Notes under the pieces: model-generated
The model's input: only the letters and a program-made list of their open reading frames with translations
Databases searched by the model: none
Told to the model about the DNA's origin: nothing
Translations under genes and position numbers: made by a program
In this document: one piece after another, positions 26,964 to 35,921 of the stretch
How the letters are laid out: each line of letters starts with the position of its first letter
Position numbering within the stretch: position 1 is the first letter of the stretch
Source: Halothiobacillus sp.
GTDB taxonomy: Bacteria; Pseudomonadota; Gammaproteobacteria; Halothiobacillales; Halothiobacillaceae
DNA length: 64,000 bases
Reading direction: 5' to 3'
Assembly (NCBI GenBank): GCA_016278265.1
Contig: JADQCE010000001.1
Location: 186,001 to 250,000 of the forward strand

Positions 26964-27682
26964 ATGCACGCGCCATGTATCAGAACGTTCAGGCCGGGTC
27001 GACCGAAGCCCTGGTGGCCAAGCACGCCGATCTGGTCAAGCGGGTGGCCTTTCACCTGCTCGGGCGTCTGCCCTCCCACGTCCAGGCCGAGGATCTGATC
27101 CAGGCCGGCATGGTCGGGCTGCTCGATGCCGCCCGGCTGTTCGATGGCGACAAGGGCGCCTCGTTCGAGACCTATGCGGGCTTGCGCATTCGTGGCGCGA
27201 TGCTCGACGAGGTGCGCCGCAACGACTGGGCGCCGCGGTCGGTCTACCGTCGCCAGCGGGAAATCGCGCAGACGGTTGCCGCCATCGAGTCCGACACCGG
27301 CCGCGAGGCGCGAGATGCCGAGGTCTGCGAACGCATGGGCATCACCCTCGACGAGTATCACGCCGCCATCAGCGATTCCTCCTCGGTGCACGTGGGCTCG
27401 CTGGATCACGGTGGCGAGGGGGAAAACGAGACCTTCGACATCGCCGATCCCAACAGCCAGCAACCCGACGAGGCACTGGCCGAGGGGCATTTTCAGCGCG
27501 ACCTGGCGGGTTGCATCGACGAGCTGCCGGAGCGGGAAAGACTGGTGATGTCCCTGTACTATGTCGAGGAACTCAACCAGAAAGAGATCGGCGCCGTGCT
27601 CGGCGTCAGTGAGTCGCGCGTCTGCCAGATTCACAACAAGGCGATCATGCGGCTCAAGACCGCCATGAACGCCTGGAAATAG
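26960..27682 (+). CDS. fliA: flagellar sigma factor FliA (sigma-28)
   Basis: A 240-residue sigma factor for late flagellar and chemotaxis genes. Region 2 shows HVQAEDLIQAGMVGLLDAAR and ASFETYAGLRIRGAMLDEVR; region 4 shows LNQKEIGAVLGVSESRVCQI. Overlap with flhG as ATGA supports the start at 26960. A sigma-28-type promoter lies just downstream, in front of cheY, consistent with FliA driving the chemotaxis genes. Confidence 0.95.
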   Translation: MNARAMYQNVQAGSTEALVAKHADLVKRVAFHLLGRLPSHVQAEDLIQAGMVGLLDAARLFDGDKGASFETYAGLRIRGAMLDEVRRNDWAPRSVYRRQREIAQTVAAIESDTGREARDAEVCERMGITLDEYHAAISDSSSVHVGSLDHGGEGENETFDIADPNSQQPDEALAEGHFQRDLAGCIDELPERERLVMSLYYVEELNQKEIGAVLGVSESRVCQIHNKAIMRLKTAMNAWK

Positions 27683-27703
27683 GATGCCGGGTGCGGAAAG
27701 GGC

Positions 27704-27730
27704 TCAATCTTTTCCGGTCGGCGCCGATAG
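27704..27730 (+). promoter_or_regulatory. candidate sigma-28 promoter for the che operon
   Basis: TCAAT-N14-GCCGATAG, close to the proteobacterial FliA consensus (TCAAG/TAAA then GCCGATAA). It sits in the 113-bp gap between fliA and cheY, 66 bp before the cheY start, the only sizeable gap between fliP-fliQ and the end of the cluster. Confidence 0.65.
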
Positions 27731-27795
27731 AACCTCATACCCACGTTCGAACAAGGCAATCTGCCTGGTACTGACACACGATCCCAGGGGCGAAA

Positions 27796-28182
27796 ATGGA
27801 CCGAAACATGAAGATCCTCGTGGTGGACGATTTCTCCACGATGCGTCGGATCATCAAGAACCTCCTCAAGGAGCTTGGCTTCACGAATCTCGAGGAGGCC
27901 GATGATGGCCAGACGGCATTGCCACTGCTCAAGCAGGGCAATTTCGATTTCCTCGTCACCGACTGGAACATGCCGGGGATGACCGGCATCGACCTGTTGC
28001 GGGCGGTGCGTGCCGACCCGGACCTCGCCAGTCTGCCGGTGCTCATGGTGACCGCCGAGGCCAAGCGGGAGCAGATCGTGCTCGCCGCCCAGGAGGGCGT
28101 GAACGGCTACATCGTCAAGCCGTTCAATGGGGCCACGCTCAAAGCAAAGATCGACAAGATCTTCGAACGCGTCGAATCGTAG
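27796..28182 (+). CDS. cheY: chemotaxis response regulator CheY
   Basis: A 128-residue single-domain receiver. [18 protein letters not shown] holds the acidic pocket, [17 protein letters not shown] the phosphoacceptor Asp, with MVTAEAK (conserved Thr) and GYIVKPF (conserved Lys). It is very close to E. coli/Pseudomonas CheY. An ATG at 27808 could also serve as start, removing four residues. cheZ follows 9 bp later. Confidence 0.96.
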   Translation: MDRNMKILVVDDFSTMRRIIKNLLKELGFTNLEEADDGQTALPLLKQGNFDFLVTDWNMPGMTGIDLLRAVRADPDLASLPVLMVTAEAKREQIVLAAQEGVNGYIVKPFNGATLKAKIDKIFERVES

Positions 28183-28191
28183 GGGCGCGGA

Positions 28192-28962
28192 ATGACTCAA
28201 GCACAAGAGCAAGATTTCCAGCCGGTGGTCGGTCGTGAGAAGCGACTGGCCGACGCCCGCGCGCTGGCCGAGGCGATCGAGAACGAGGATTCGTCAAGCG
28301 AAGCCCAGCTGATTGGCGAGCTCACCGCAGCCTACTCGGGCAACATCTTCGACGAGGTCGGTCGGATGACGCGCGAGGTCCACGACACCCTCAAGAGCTT
28401 TGCCGAGGACGAACGTCTCGGCGCGCTGGCCGAGGACGAGATGCCGGACGCGCGGGACCGCCTGCGTTACGTGATCGCCCTGACCGAGCAGGCCGCGACC
28501 CGCACCTTGACGATCACCGAAGAGGCCACGCCCACGGCCGAGCAGATCGTCGATCGCTCGCAGCGGCTCAAGGGGGAGCTGGCTAAAGTCGCCGCCAGCG
28601 AGGCCGATAATGCCCGTCTGGGGGGGGTGGTTGAATCGATGACCCGCTACCTGGACTCGGCCACGACCTGCGGCGAGCGAATCAAGGGTCAGCTCACCGA
28701 GATCATGATGGCCCAGGAATTCCAGGACCTGTCCGGTCAGCTCCTGATGCGGGTGATCGACTTGCTCGAACAGCTCGAGGAAAAGCTGGTCGGGCTCTTG
28801 CAGATCACCGCCCCGGTTCGCAGTGCCAAGGGAGAGGACCGAAAATCCGTCCCGGCCGAGCGTGCCGAGGATGGCGTCGGGCCGCAGTTGCCAAGCGCCG
28901 GCGACAACGTGGTCAAGAATCAGGACGACGTCGACGATCTACTCGCCAGCCTGGGTTTCTGA
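28192..28962 (+). CDS. cheZ: protein phosphatase CheZ
   Basis: A 256-residue helical protein that dephosphorylates CheY-P. The catalytic glutamine lies in MMAQEFQDLSGQLLMRVID. A disordered linker leads to the C-terminal CheY-binding peptide QDDVDDLLASLGF, nearly identical to enterobacterial CheZ. It lies between cheY and cheA in the same orientation. Confidence 0.95.
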   Translation: MTQAQEQDFQPVVGREKRLADARALAEAIENEDSSSEAQLIGELTAAYSGNIFDEVGRMTREVHDTLKSFAEDERLGALAEDEMPDARDRLRYVIALTEQAATRTLTITEEATPTAEQIVDRSQRLKGELAKVAASEADNARLGGVVESMTRYLDSATTCGERIKGQLTEIMMAQEFQDLSGQLLMRVIDLLEQLEEKLVGLLQITAPVRSAKGEDRKSVPAERAEDGVGPQLPSAGDNVVKNQDDVDDLLASLGF

Positions 28963-29054
28963 CTCGGTCGGTCGAGAGAAATGCCCCGCCCAGGTGGCCG
29001 GGCAGGAACGAGGCACTCCCCGCTGGGGCGTCACAGAGCGAATGAGAGGCAAGC

Positions 29055-31181
29055 ATGGCATTCGAAGCCGATAACGAGCTGTTGCAGGATTTCCTGATTG
29101 AGGCCGGCGAACTGCTCAACGGGCTGGATCAGCAATTGATCGAGCTGGAGCAGTCACCCGATGACGCGGACCGGCTCAATTCGGTGTTCCGCGCCTTCCA
29201 CACCATCAAGGGTGGGGCCGGCTTCCTCGAGGTCCATCCGCTAGTGGAAGTCTGTCACCGTGCCGAGGACATCTTCAACCTGCTGCGCAACCACGAAATT
29301 ACCATGAACAGCCGAATCATGGACGTGATGCTGCAAGTAATCGACCTGCTCAATCGCATGTTCGACTCCCTACGCGGCGGCCAGTATCCAGAGGACGTCT
29401 CGAAGGCGTTTCTCAAGGAAATCGAAGCGCTGGGGCATCAAGACGTAGCGGCACCGACGGGCACCACACCAGCCCAACCGGCCCCGAGTGATGACGCCCC
29501 GGCCGACGAGCCACCGGCAATGGCCGATGAGGACGATGCCTTTGACCGCATGTTGGCCGACCTCGACGCGGCCGAAACCGACGCGTCGGCGGACAGTAAT
29601 GGCGCGGGGGATGACCTGATCAGTGACGATGAGTTCGAGAGCCTGCTCGACGATCTGCACGGCAAGGGCAAGTTCCAAGTCCCGGCGGCAGAAGCGAATT
29701 CAGCTGCGGCCGAGAAGGCGGCTGGTGCTGCGGATTCCGAGGAAATCACTGACGAGGAGTTCGAGGCGGTGCTCGACGAGCTTTACGGCAAGGGCAAGGG
29801 GCCGACAGTGGCCGCGCCTGAAATGGAAGAAAAGCCGGAAGAGATCGCCGCTTCCGAATCCAAGCCGGAGCAGCCGCTCCAGTCGGCCACTAAGCCCGCC
29901 GCACCGGCCAAGGCCGACGTCAACAAGACCCAGGAAGGGAACTCCCAAGGCAACCCCAAGGCAGCAGAAGCACATAAGGCGCCGGTGGAAACCACCGTGC
30001 GTGTGGATACCGAACGACTCGACAGCATCATGAACCTGGTCGGTGAGCTGGTCTTGGTGCGCAATCGCATGAACACGCTCAAGACGACCTTCGAGAATGA
30101 GGAGATTTCCTCCGTAATCGCCACGCTCGACATGGTGACCTCCGATCTGCAAGGGGCGGTGATGAAAACCCGTATGCAGCCGGTAAAGAAGGTCTTCGGT
30201 CGCTTCCCGCGGGTGGTGCGGGATACGGCGCGCACCCTGGGTAAAGAGGTCAACCTCGAGCTCGAGGGTGAGGACACCGATCTCGACAAGAATCTAGTCG
30301 AAGCGTTGGCCGATCCACTGATTCACCTGGTGCGCAATGCCGTCGACCACGGTATCGAGATGCCGGACGTTCGCGAGGCGAACGGCAAGGATCGAGCCGG
30401 GACCGTGTTGCTCTCCGCGGCGCAGGAAGGTGATCACATTCGTCTGTCCATTCAGGACGACGGCGCGGGGATGGATGCCGAAGTGCTGCGTCGCAAGGGT
30501 GTCGAAAAAGGAATCATCGATGCCGACACCGCCGAACGCCTCACCGACCAGGAATGCTTCGAGTTGATCCTGCATCCGGGGTTTTCCACCAAGGAACAGA
30601 TCTCGGATATCTCCGGCCGCGGGGTGGGCATGGACGTGGTCAAGACCGCGATTACCAAGCTCTCGGGCACTATCAGCATCGACTCGGCGCAGAACGAGGG
30701 CACGCAGATCAACATCAAGGTGCCGCTGACGTTGGCCATCCTGCCGACGCTGATGGTGATCGTCTCCGGGCGCAAGTACGCCATCCCGCTGTCGGTGGTC
30801 AACGAGATCTTCGAGATGGCCGACAAGGAAGTGAACGTCGTCGACGGCCAGTCGACCATTACCGTTCGCGACCGGGCGGTGCCGCTGTTCCGCATGACCG
30901 ATTGGCTGGCCCTGCGTGGCGAGAAACCCGGCACGCGCTGCGAGACCGACCAGGTGGTCATGGTCCAGCACGGCGCGCAACTGATGGCCCTGGTGGTCGA
31001 TTCGGTTATCGGTCAGGAAGAAGTCGTAATCAAGCCGCTGGGCGAGCTCCTGCGCGTGGTCGATGGGTTTGCCGGTGCGACCATCACTGGCGATGGGCAC
31101 ATCGCCCTGATCCTTGACCTGCCAGGCATGGTGCGCCGGAACACGGGACGCAGTCGCCAACGCCTGCGCTCGGTGGCCTGA
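29055..31181 (+). CDS. cheA: chemotaxis histidine kinase CheA
   Basis: A 708-residue kinase. An Hpt domain with FHTIKGGAGFLEV (phosphorylated His49) opens the protein. A long acidic linker, about residues 125-320, holds repeated peptides (ISDDEFESLLDDLHGKGK and ITDEEFEAVLDELYGKGK) in place of a recognisable P2 fold. P3 begins near RLDSIMNLVGELVLVRNRM; the ATPase has N-box HLVRNAVDHGIE, G1 DDGAGMD and G2 GRGVGMDVV; a CheW-like P5 domain ends it. AGAGG precedes the ATG. cheB follows after 3 bp. Confidence 0.96.
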   Translation: MAFEADNELLQDFLIEAGELLNGLDQQLIELEQSPDDADRLNSVFRAFHTIKGGAGFLEVHPLVEVCHRAEDIFNLLRNHEITMNSRIMDVMLQVIDLLNRMFDSLRGGQYPEDVSKAFLKEIEALGHQDVAAPTGTTPAQPAPSDDAPADEPPAMADEDDAFDRMLADLDAAETDASADSNGAGDDLISDDEFESLLDDLHGKGKFQVPAAEANSAAAEKAAGAADSEEITDEEFEAVLDELYGKGKGPTVAAPEMEEKPEEIAASESKPEQPLQSATKPAAPAKADVNKTQEGNSQGNPKAAEAHKAPVETTVRVDTERLDSIMNLVGELVLVRNRMNTLKTTFENEEISSVIATLDMVTSDLQGAVMKTRMQPVKKVFGRFPRVVRDTARTLGKEVNLELEGEDTDLDKNLVEALADPLIHLVRNAVDHGIEMPDVREANGKDRAGTVLLSAAQEGDHIRLSIQDDGAGMDAEVLRRKGVEKGIIDADTAERLTDQECFELILHPGFSTKEQISDISGRGVGMDVVKTAITKLSGTISIDSAQNEGTQINIKVPLTLAILPTLMVIVSGRKYAIPLSVVNEIFEMADKEVNVVDGQSTITVRDRAVPLFRMTDWLALRGEKPGTRCETDQVVMVQHGAQLMALVVDSVIGQEEVVIKPLGELLRVVDGFAGATITGDGHIALILDLPGMVRRNTGRSRQRLRSVA

Positions 31182-31184
31182 CCG

Positions 31185-32261
31185 ATGCCGATACGCCTTC
31201 TGATCGTCGACGACTCGCTGTTCTTCCGCCGCGCCTTGCGGGAGGTCTTCTCCAGCGACCCGCGGCTCGAGGTCGTGGGAGAGGCATCCAACGGGCGCCA
31301 GGCCGTACTCAAGGCCTGCGAACTCAAACCTGACATCATCACCATGGACGTCGAGATGCCGATCATGGATGGCATCTCGGCGGTGCGGCAAATTGCCGAA
31401 CGTTGCCCGACCCCGATCCTGATGCTTTCGGCACTGACCAAGGCCGGTGCCGAGGCCACGCTCGATGCGATCGATGCCGGCGCGGTCGACTTCTTCCCCA
31501 AAAACGGCGACGACCCAGAGGACACGCTGGCCCGCTCCGGGCGGCGTCTGTGTTCACGGGTGCGGATGCTGGCCCTGCGCTCGCAGCGGGAGTCGGCATC
31601 CTCTCCCGGCGGCATGCGCCAGGAAGCGTCTCCGGCTGCTGCCGATGTGCGCCACCGCGGCGGCCGGGGTACGCCGAGCGGGTTTCTCAGTCGCCAGGGC
31701 CTGGTGGTGATCGGTGCCTCGACCGGTGGGCCGGCGGCGGTGCCGGCGGTACTCGGCAAGCTGCCGACAGACTTCTCCGTACCGATCGTGATTGCCCAGC
31801 ACATGCCCGGCGCCTTCACTGGGCCGTTCGCCCAGCGGCTGAACGACTCTATGCCGATTCGCGTGGTCGAGGCATCCGACGGCGAGATGCTGCGCCCGGG
31901 CACGGCCTACGTCATCCCGGGGGGCAGGCACGGTGAACTGGCGGGTCGGCCTGGTGCCTACAAGCTCAATCTGCGTGATCCGGTAGCCGATGAACATTAT
32001 CGACCGAGCGTGAGCCTCGCGTTCTCCTCGGCCGCCCGTGTTGCCGGTGACGATTTGCTGGCGGTCGTGTTGACCGGTATGGGAGACGACGGCGCCGAAG
32101 GGGCCCGTCAGATCACCGCGGCGCGCGGTCATGTCTGGGCACAGGATCAGGCCACCAGTGTCATCTACGGGATGCCGGCGGCCGTGGCCAAGGCAAACCT
32201 GGCCGAATCGATCCTGCCGTTGGGGCAGATCGGCACGGCCATCGGAGGGGCGTTGCGATGA
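31185..32261 (+). CDS. cheB: chemoreceptor glutamate methylesterase CheB
   Basis: A 358-residue two-domain protein. The receiver has LLIVDDSLFFRRALREVF and phosphoacceptor Asp in IITMDVEMPIMDG; the methylesterase domain has the triad Ser in VIGASTGGP, His in IAQHMPG and Asp in TGMGDDGAEG. It demethylates or deamidates chemoreceptors for adaptation. No cheR is in the window. Its stop overlaps parC as ATGA. Confidence 0.95.
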   Translation: MPIRLLIVDDSLFFRRALREVFSSDPRLEVVGEASNGRQAVLKACELKPDIITMDVEMPIMDGISAVRQIAERCPTPILMLSALTKAGAEATLDAIDAGAVDFFPKNGDDPEDTLARSGRRLCSRVRMLALRSQRESASSPGGMRQEASPAAADVRHRGGRGTPSGFLSRQGLVVIGASTGGPAAVPAVLGKLPTDFSVPIVIAQHMPGAFTGPFAQRLNDSMPIRVVEASDGEMLRPGTAYVIPGGRHGELAGRPGAYKLNLRDPVADEHYRPSVSLAFSSAARVAGDDLLAVVLTGMGDDGAEGARQITAARGHVWAQDQATSVIYGMPAAVAKANLAESILPLGQIGTAIGGALR

Positions 32262-33094
32262 AAATCTGGGCAGTTGCCAATCAGAAGGGCGGGGTGGGCA
32301 AGACCACCACCAGCGTGAGCCTGGCCGGCCACTTGGCCCGCGAGGGCAAGCGGGTGTTGCTGGTCGATCTCGACCCGCACGGCTCGATGACGGTCTACTT
32401 CGGCATGGAGCCTGAGGCACCGGGGGCGAGCGTCTACTCACTGTTCAAGTCGGCCGCCGAAGGCCAGCGGCTCGATCCGGCGCGCGTGGTGCATCCCACG
32501 GCGTTCGACGGCATCAGCCTGATGCCCGCCTCGACGGCCCTGGCAACCCTGGATCGACAGCTGGGCATGCGTGACGGCATGGGACTCGTGCTCAAGCGCT
32601 CGATCGACCGGATCCGTGACGATTACGACTACGTCCTGATCGACTGCCCGCCGATCCTGGGTGTGACCATGGTCAACGCCCTGGCGCTGGCGGAATTCCT
32701 GATCGTGCCGGTACAGACCGAGTTTCTGGCCCTCAAGGGGCTCGAACGAATGTTGCGTACCCTGGCGATGGTGCAGCGTTCGCGGCGTGACCGGCTGGAA
32801 TACGTGATCCTGCCGACCATGTTCGACCGCCGTACGCGTGCCTCGCACGACACGCTGCGCCTTCTGCATGATCGTTACCACGACGATGTCTGGACCGACG
32901 TTATCCCGGTCGACACCCAGTTCCGCGAGGCTAGTCGTCAGGGCAAGCCCTTGCCGATGATTCACCCCGACGCCCGCGGGAGCGAGGCGTATCGACAGTT
33001 TCTTCACTGGCTGGAAGCCCATGTCGGTGGTCAGGCGATGGCTCCGGCTGCCGAACTGGGTGCCAGCGGTGCCCGTCTGCAGGAGTCCCGCTGA
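32258..33094 (+). CDS. ParA-family ATPase ParC-like (polar chemotaxis array positioning)
   Basis: A 278-residue ParA/MinD ATPase: deviant Walker A NQKGGVGKTTTSVSLAG, Walker B VLLVDLDPHGSMT and IDCPPILGVTM. In Vibrio and Pseudomonas clusters a ParA homologue (ParC) in this position, between cheB and cheW-like genes, places chemosensory arrays at the pole. The assignment rests on context; motC and motD, which precede it in Pseudomonas, are missing here. Coupled with parP by one-base overlap. Confidence 0.85.
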   Translation: MKIWAVANQKGGVGKTTTSVSLAGHLAREGKRVLLVDLDPHGSMTVYFGMEPEAPGASVYSLFKSAAEGQRLDPARVVHPTAFDGISLMPASTALATLDRQLGMRDGMGLVLKRSIDRIRDDYDYVLIDCPPILGVTMVNALALAEFLIVPVQTEFLALKGLERMLRTLAMVQRSRRDRLEYVILPTMFDRRTRASHDTLRLLHDRYHDDVWTDVIPVDTQFREASRQGKPLPMIHPDARGSEAYRQFLHWLEAHVGGQAMAPAAELGASGARLQESR

Positions 33095-33984
33095 TGGCCG
33101 CCGAAAAACAGACTGACAGCCGGCGAGCGATCGTCGACCAGGACGCTGCAATCACGGCCTATCTTGATGGTCTGCTGCGTGACCCCGACGCCGATGACGC
33201 GGCGGAAAGCAGCGCGCCGCGCAAGTCCCCCGGTCTCAAGGTGATCAATGTGCCGGAGTCGCCAGCTGCCAGCGAGCCGCCGGCCGATGAAAGCTCGGCG
33301 GCGATAGGTGACGATGTTCCATCAGAGTCGGCCGCGACCGTTGCAGCCCCTGGCGCTGCCGACGCCGAGCCTTCGATCTCGTCGACCGAGTCCGGGGAGA
33401 TGGATCACGTGGCAGACGAAGCGGACGTTTTGGAGCCGGCGGCACCCGAGATCGCTTCCGGGGCGACGGGGATCGCTGCGCCCGAAACGTTAATCCCGGT
33501 CGAGCCGTCGCCCGCGTCAGACTCCTCGGAAGTCGAGGCCATGATCTCGAATCCGGTAGGGGAAGATGCCTCCTGGGGCTGGATGCGTATCGGCGGGATG
33601 ACGATGGCGATTCCCATTGAGGCCGTCGCCTCGCGACACCGTCACCCGACCCTCGACCCGGTGCCGGGTGCGCCGCCACAGGTGGCCGGTTCCCTGTCCG
33701 TGGAAGGTCGTCCCCGACTGATCCTGTCGTTGGCCGCGCTCACGGGCCTGCGGCGGCGTGCCGATGCCGAGACCGAAGTGCTCCTGCTGGGCAAGGGCGG
33801 CTTGTGGGGTGTGGTTGGTGAGCGTGTCGATCAACCGCCCGAATTGAATGATGAGTCCGTGGAGTGGCGCAGTGAGGCGCAGCGGTCCACCCGTCGTCCG
33901 TGGCTTGCAGGCACGGCCTCGGCGGCGGGCGTGGCAGTACTCGATGTGGCCGGGCTGCGGGCGGCCTTGAAGGCGTCCCGGTAG
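33094..33984 (+). CDS. ParP-like protein with C-terminal CheW domain
   Basis: A 296-residue protein: a short conserved N-terminal patch (DQDAAITAYLDGLLRD), an acidic, Ala/Pro/Ser-rich linker of about 120 residues, and a divergent CheW-like domain from about residue 150 (WGWMRIGGMTMAIPIEAVAS). This matches ParP of Vibrio and the CheW2-like protein of Pseudomonas, which tethers CheA arrays to the polar ATPase ParC. It lies between parC and cheW. Confidence 0.82.
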   Translation: MAAEKQTDSRRAIVDQDAAITAYLDGLLRDPDADDAAESSAPRKSPGLKVINVPESPAASEPPADESSAAIGDDVPSESAATVAAPGAADAEPSISSTESGEMDHVADEADVLEPAAPEIASGATGIAAPETLIPVEPSPASDSSEVEAMISNPVGEDASWGWMRIGGMTMAIPIEAVASRHRHPTLDPVPGAPPQVAGSLSVEGRPRLILSLAALTGLRRRADAETEVLLLGKGGLWGVVGERVDQPPELNDESVEWRSEAQRSTRRPWLAGTASAAGVAVLDVAGLRAALKASR

Positions 33985-34004
33985 GTGATCCCAGAGGTGA
34001 ACAG

Positions 34005-34511
34005 ATGACGAATCAATTGATGGAAAAGACCCGGAATCCGGAAGAGTACGACGAGGAGTTCGAGGCGCAGGACCAGGGCCCGCTGTCGCGCTGGGTCAAC
34101 TTCACGGTCGACGACGAAACCTATGCCCTGAACGTGCTTGACGTTCAAGAGGTTCTGCGGGATGCCGAGATCACGCCGATCCCGGGGGCGCCGGATGCGA
34201 TTATCGGCATTATCAATTTGCGCGGCAACGTGGTCACCGTGGTCGACGCGCGCATCTTCTTTGGTCTCGAGGAAAAGGCCTGGGACGAGAACAGCCGCAT
34301 CATGGTCATCGAGGTGTCTTCGGGCGAGATCGTCGGTCTGGTGGTCGATAGCGTGGCCGAGGTGATCGCCCTGCCGCAGACGGTGGTCGATCAGGCCATG
34401 ATGGCCGTTGCCGACGACCGTGCCCGGCACATTCTCGGCATCGTGCCGCAGGATGAAAAATTGATTATCCTTGTCGACATGAAGAGCCTCTCCGACATCG
34501 CTGCGACATGA
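34005..34511 (+). CDS. cheW: chemotaxis coupling protein CheW
   Basis: A 168-residue CheW linking receptors to CheA. Seen are WVNFTVDDETYALNVLDVQE, ITPIPGAPDAIIGIINLRGN and the C-terminal VPQDEKLIILVDMKSL. AGAGGTGA precedes the ATG at 34005. Its stop overlaps the DUF2802 gene as ATGA. Confidence 0.96.
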   Translation: MTNQLMEKTRNPEEYDEEFEAQDQGPLSRWVNFTVDDETYALNVLDVQEVLRDAEITPIPGAPDAIIGIINLRGNVVTVVDARIFFGLEEKAWDENSRIMVIEVSSGEIVGLVVDSVAEVIALPQTVVDQAMMAVADDRARHILGIVPQDEKLIILVDMKSLSDIAAT

Positions 34512-34942
34512 TCGTCCCGCCTCTCTGGCTTGCTGCGGCCGCGTTGATCCTCGGGCTGGTCGTGCTGCTGGTCACGTTGGCCCTGCATCGTGGGCTCAAG
34601 CGTGCCCAACTCACGCGCGAACGGTGGTTTCAGACCCAGATGGAGCGTCTCGAGCGCGAGCACCGTGGTCTCGAATCGGCGTTGGCCGGTTTCGGGCGTC
34701 ACATCGATCAGATCGATGAGCGTGTCGAGACGCTGGGCGAGCGCATCACCCAGCTCAACGCCCGGATCGACGCGGTTGCCTCGGACGACGACGAGCCCGG
34801 CTTCGGGCACGCCTTGCGGTTGGCCTCGCAGGGGCGGGTGAGTGTCGATGAACTGATCGAGGACTTCGGTCTGTCAGAAAGCGAGGCACGCCTGTTGATG
34901 CGGGTCAACCGTCCCGAGGAAGACAGGCGCTTCTCGCCCTGA
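34508..34942 (+). CDS. DUF2802 membrane-anchored coiled-coil protein
   Basis: A 144-residue protein: one N-terminal transmembrane helix (WLAAAALILGLVVLLVTLAL), a coiled coil of about 60 residues, and a C-terminal helix-turn-helix-like segment SVDELIEDFGLSESEARLLM. DUF2802 proteins regularly end chemotaxis clusters after cheW in Pseudomonas-type loci; their function is not known. It is the last gene before a strong terminator. Confidence 0.85.
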   Translation: MIVPPLWLAAAALILGLVVLLVTLALHRGLKRAQLTRERWFQTQMERLEREHRGLESALAGFGRHIDQIDERVETLGERITQLNARIDAVASDDDEPGFGHALRLASQGRVSVDELIEDFGLSESEARLLMRVNRPEEDRRFSP

Positions 34943-34985
34943 TTGGGGCTCCCTGCCCGAGTCGCCAGCTAATGTCAGAAATGCA

Positions 34986-35013
34986 AAAGGCCCGCCAAAC
35001 TGGCGGGCCTTTA
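34986..35013 (+). terminator. terminator closing the chemotaxis operon
   Basis: A perfect 12-bp stem, AAAGGCCCGCCA with loop AAC and the complementary arm ending in T's, 43 bp after the DUF2802 stop. The A run on the other side makes it work for the converging aroE transcript as well. Confidence 0.93.
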
Positions 35014-35033
35014 TCGTTGCGGTCGAATGCCGA

Positions 35034-35921
35034 TCAGTCCTCGCCGTCGCGCTCGGCGGCAGCTTCACGGATTTCCTTGCGTAGCTCATCACGCACCGGT
35101 GCGGTATCCGGGCGCTGATCGTGCCAGAGGCCGAAGCTCTCGGCCGCTTGCTCGACGAGCATGCCGAGGCCATCCAGCGCCCGTGCACCTCGCTCCTCGG
35201 CCCATTCCATGAAAACGGTCGGTCCGGCCCCGTAGGCCATGTCGTAGGCGGCGGTGCCCGAGCCGATCAGTGCATCGGGCAGGGGCGGCAGCTGGGCGCT
35301 CAGGCTCGCCGGCGTGGCGTTGATGATCAGGTCGAAGCGGCTTTCCTCGATTTCTGCCAGCGGACAACCGGAGAGCAGACAGTCGCCGGCGGCATCGCTG
35401 AATTCCTCCACCAGCCCGTAGGCTCGCTTGGGATTGCGGTTGGCGATCACCAGCTCCCGCGGGGCCTCCTGCAGCAAGGGGGCGAGCACGCCACGCGTCG
35501 CGCCACCGGCACCCAAGATCAGCACTCGACCGCCGGAGATGTTGACGCCATGGAAGGCCAGGTCGTTTACCAAGCCGACCCCGTCGGTATTGTCGGCATA
35601 GATCGGCTCGGCAGGATTCGCCGGGAACACCAGGGTGTTGGCGGCCAGCGCACGCTGGGCGCGATCGCTGTGACGTCCGGCAAGATCGAAGGCCTGCAGC
35701 TTGAACGGCACGGTGACATTCATGCCGCGACCGCCGCGCTTGATGAAGGCGGTGACCGTTTCCTCGAAGCCGTCGATCGGTGCCCAGATCTTTTCGTAGC
35801 TCAGGTCGATGCCCAATTGCCGGGCGAAGGCGCGGTGAATCAGGGGCGAGCGCGAGTGCTCGATTGGGTTGCCGATCACGGCGTACAACAGGGGTGTGTT
35901 GGGTGCCATTGAGGTCTGCAT
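35034..35921 (-). CDS. aroE: shikimate dehydrogenase (NADP+)
   Basis: A 295-residue enzyme reducing 3-dehydroshikimate to shikimate. Substrate motif NPIEHSRSPLIHRAFA, catalytic Lys in GMNVTVPFK, NADP-binding GAGGATRGVL and ANRNPKRA (Arg for the 2'-phosphate), and YADNTDGVGL. The ATG at 35921 overlaps the stop of the upstream ATP-grasp gene as TGATG; an ATG at 35909 is also possible. Its link to that gene set is probably transcriptional only. Confidence 0.94.
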   Translation of the reverse strand: MQTSMAPNTPLLYAVIGNPIEHSRSPLIHRAFARQLGIDLSYEKIWAPIDGFEETVTAFIKRGGRGMNVTVPFKLQAFDLAGRHSDRAQRALAANTLVFPANPAEPIYADNTDGVGLVNDLAFHGVNISGGRVLILGAGGATRGVLAPLLQEAPRELVIANRNPKRAYGLVEEFSDAAGDCLLSGCPLAEIEESRFDLIINATPASLSAQLPPLPDALIGSGTAAYDMAYGAGPTVFMEWAEERGARALDGLGMLVEQAAESFGLWHDQRPDTAPVRDELRKEIREAAAERDGED

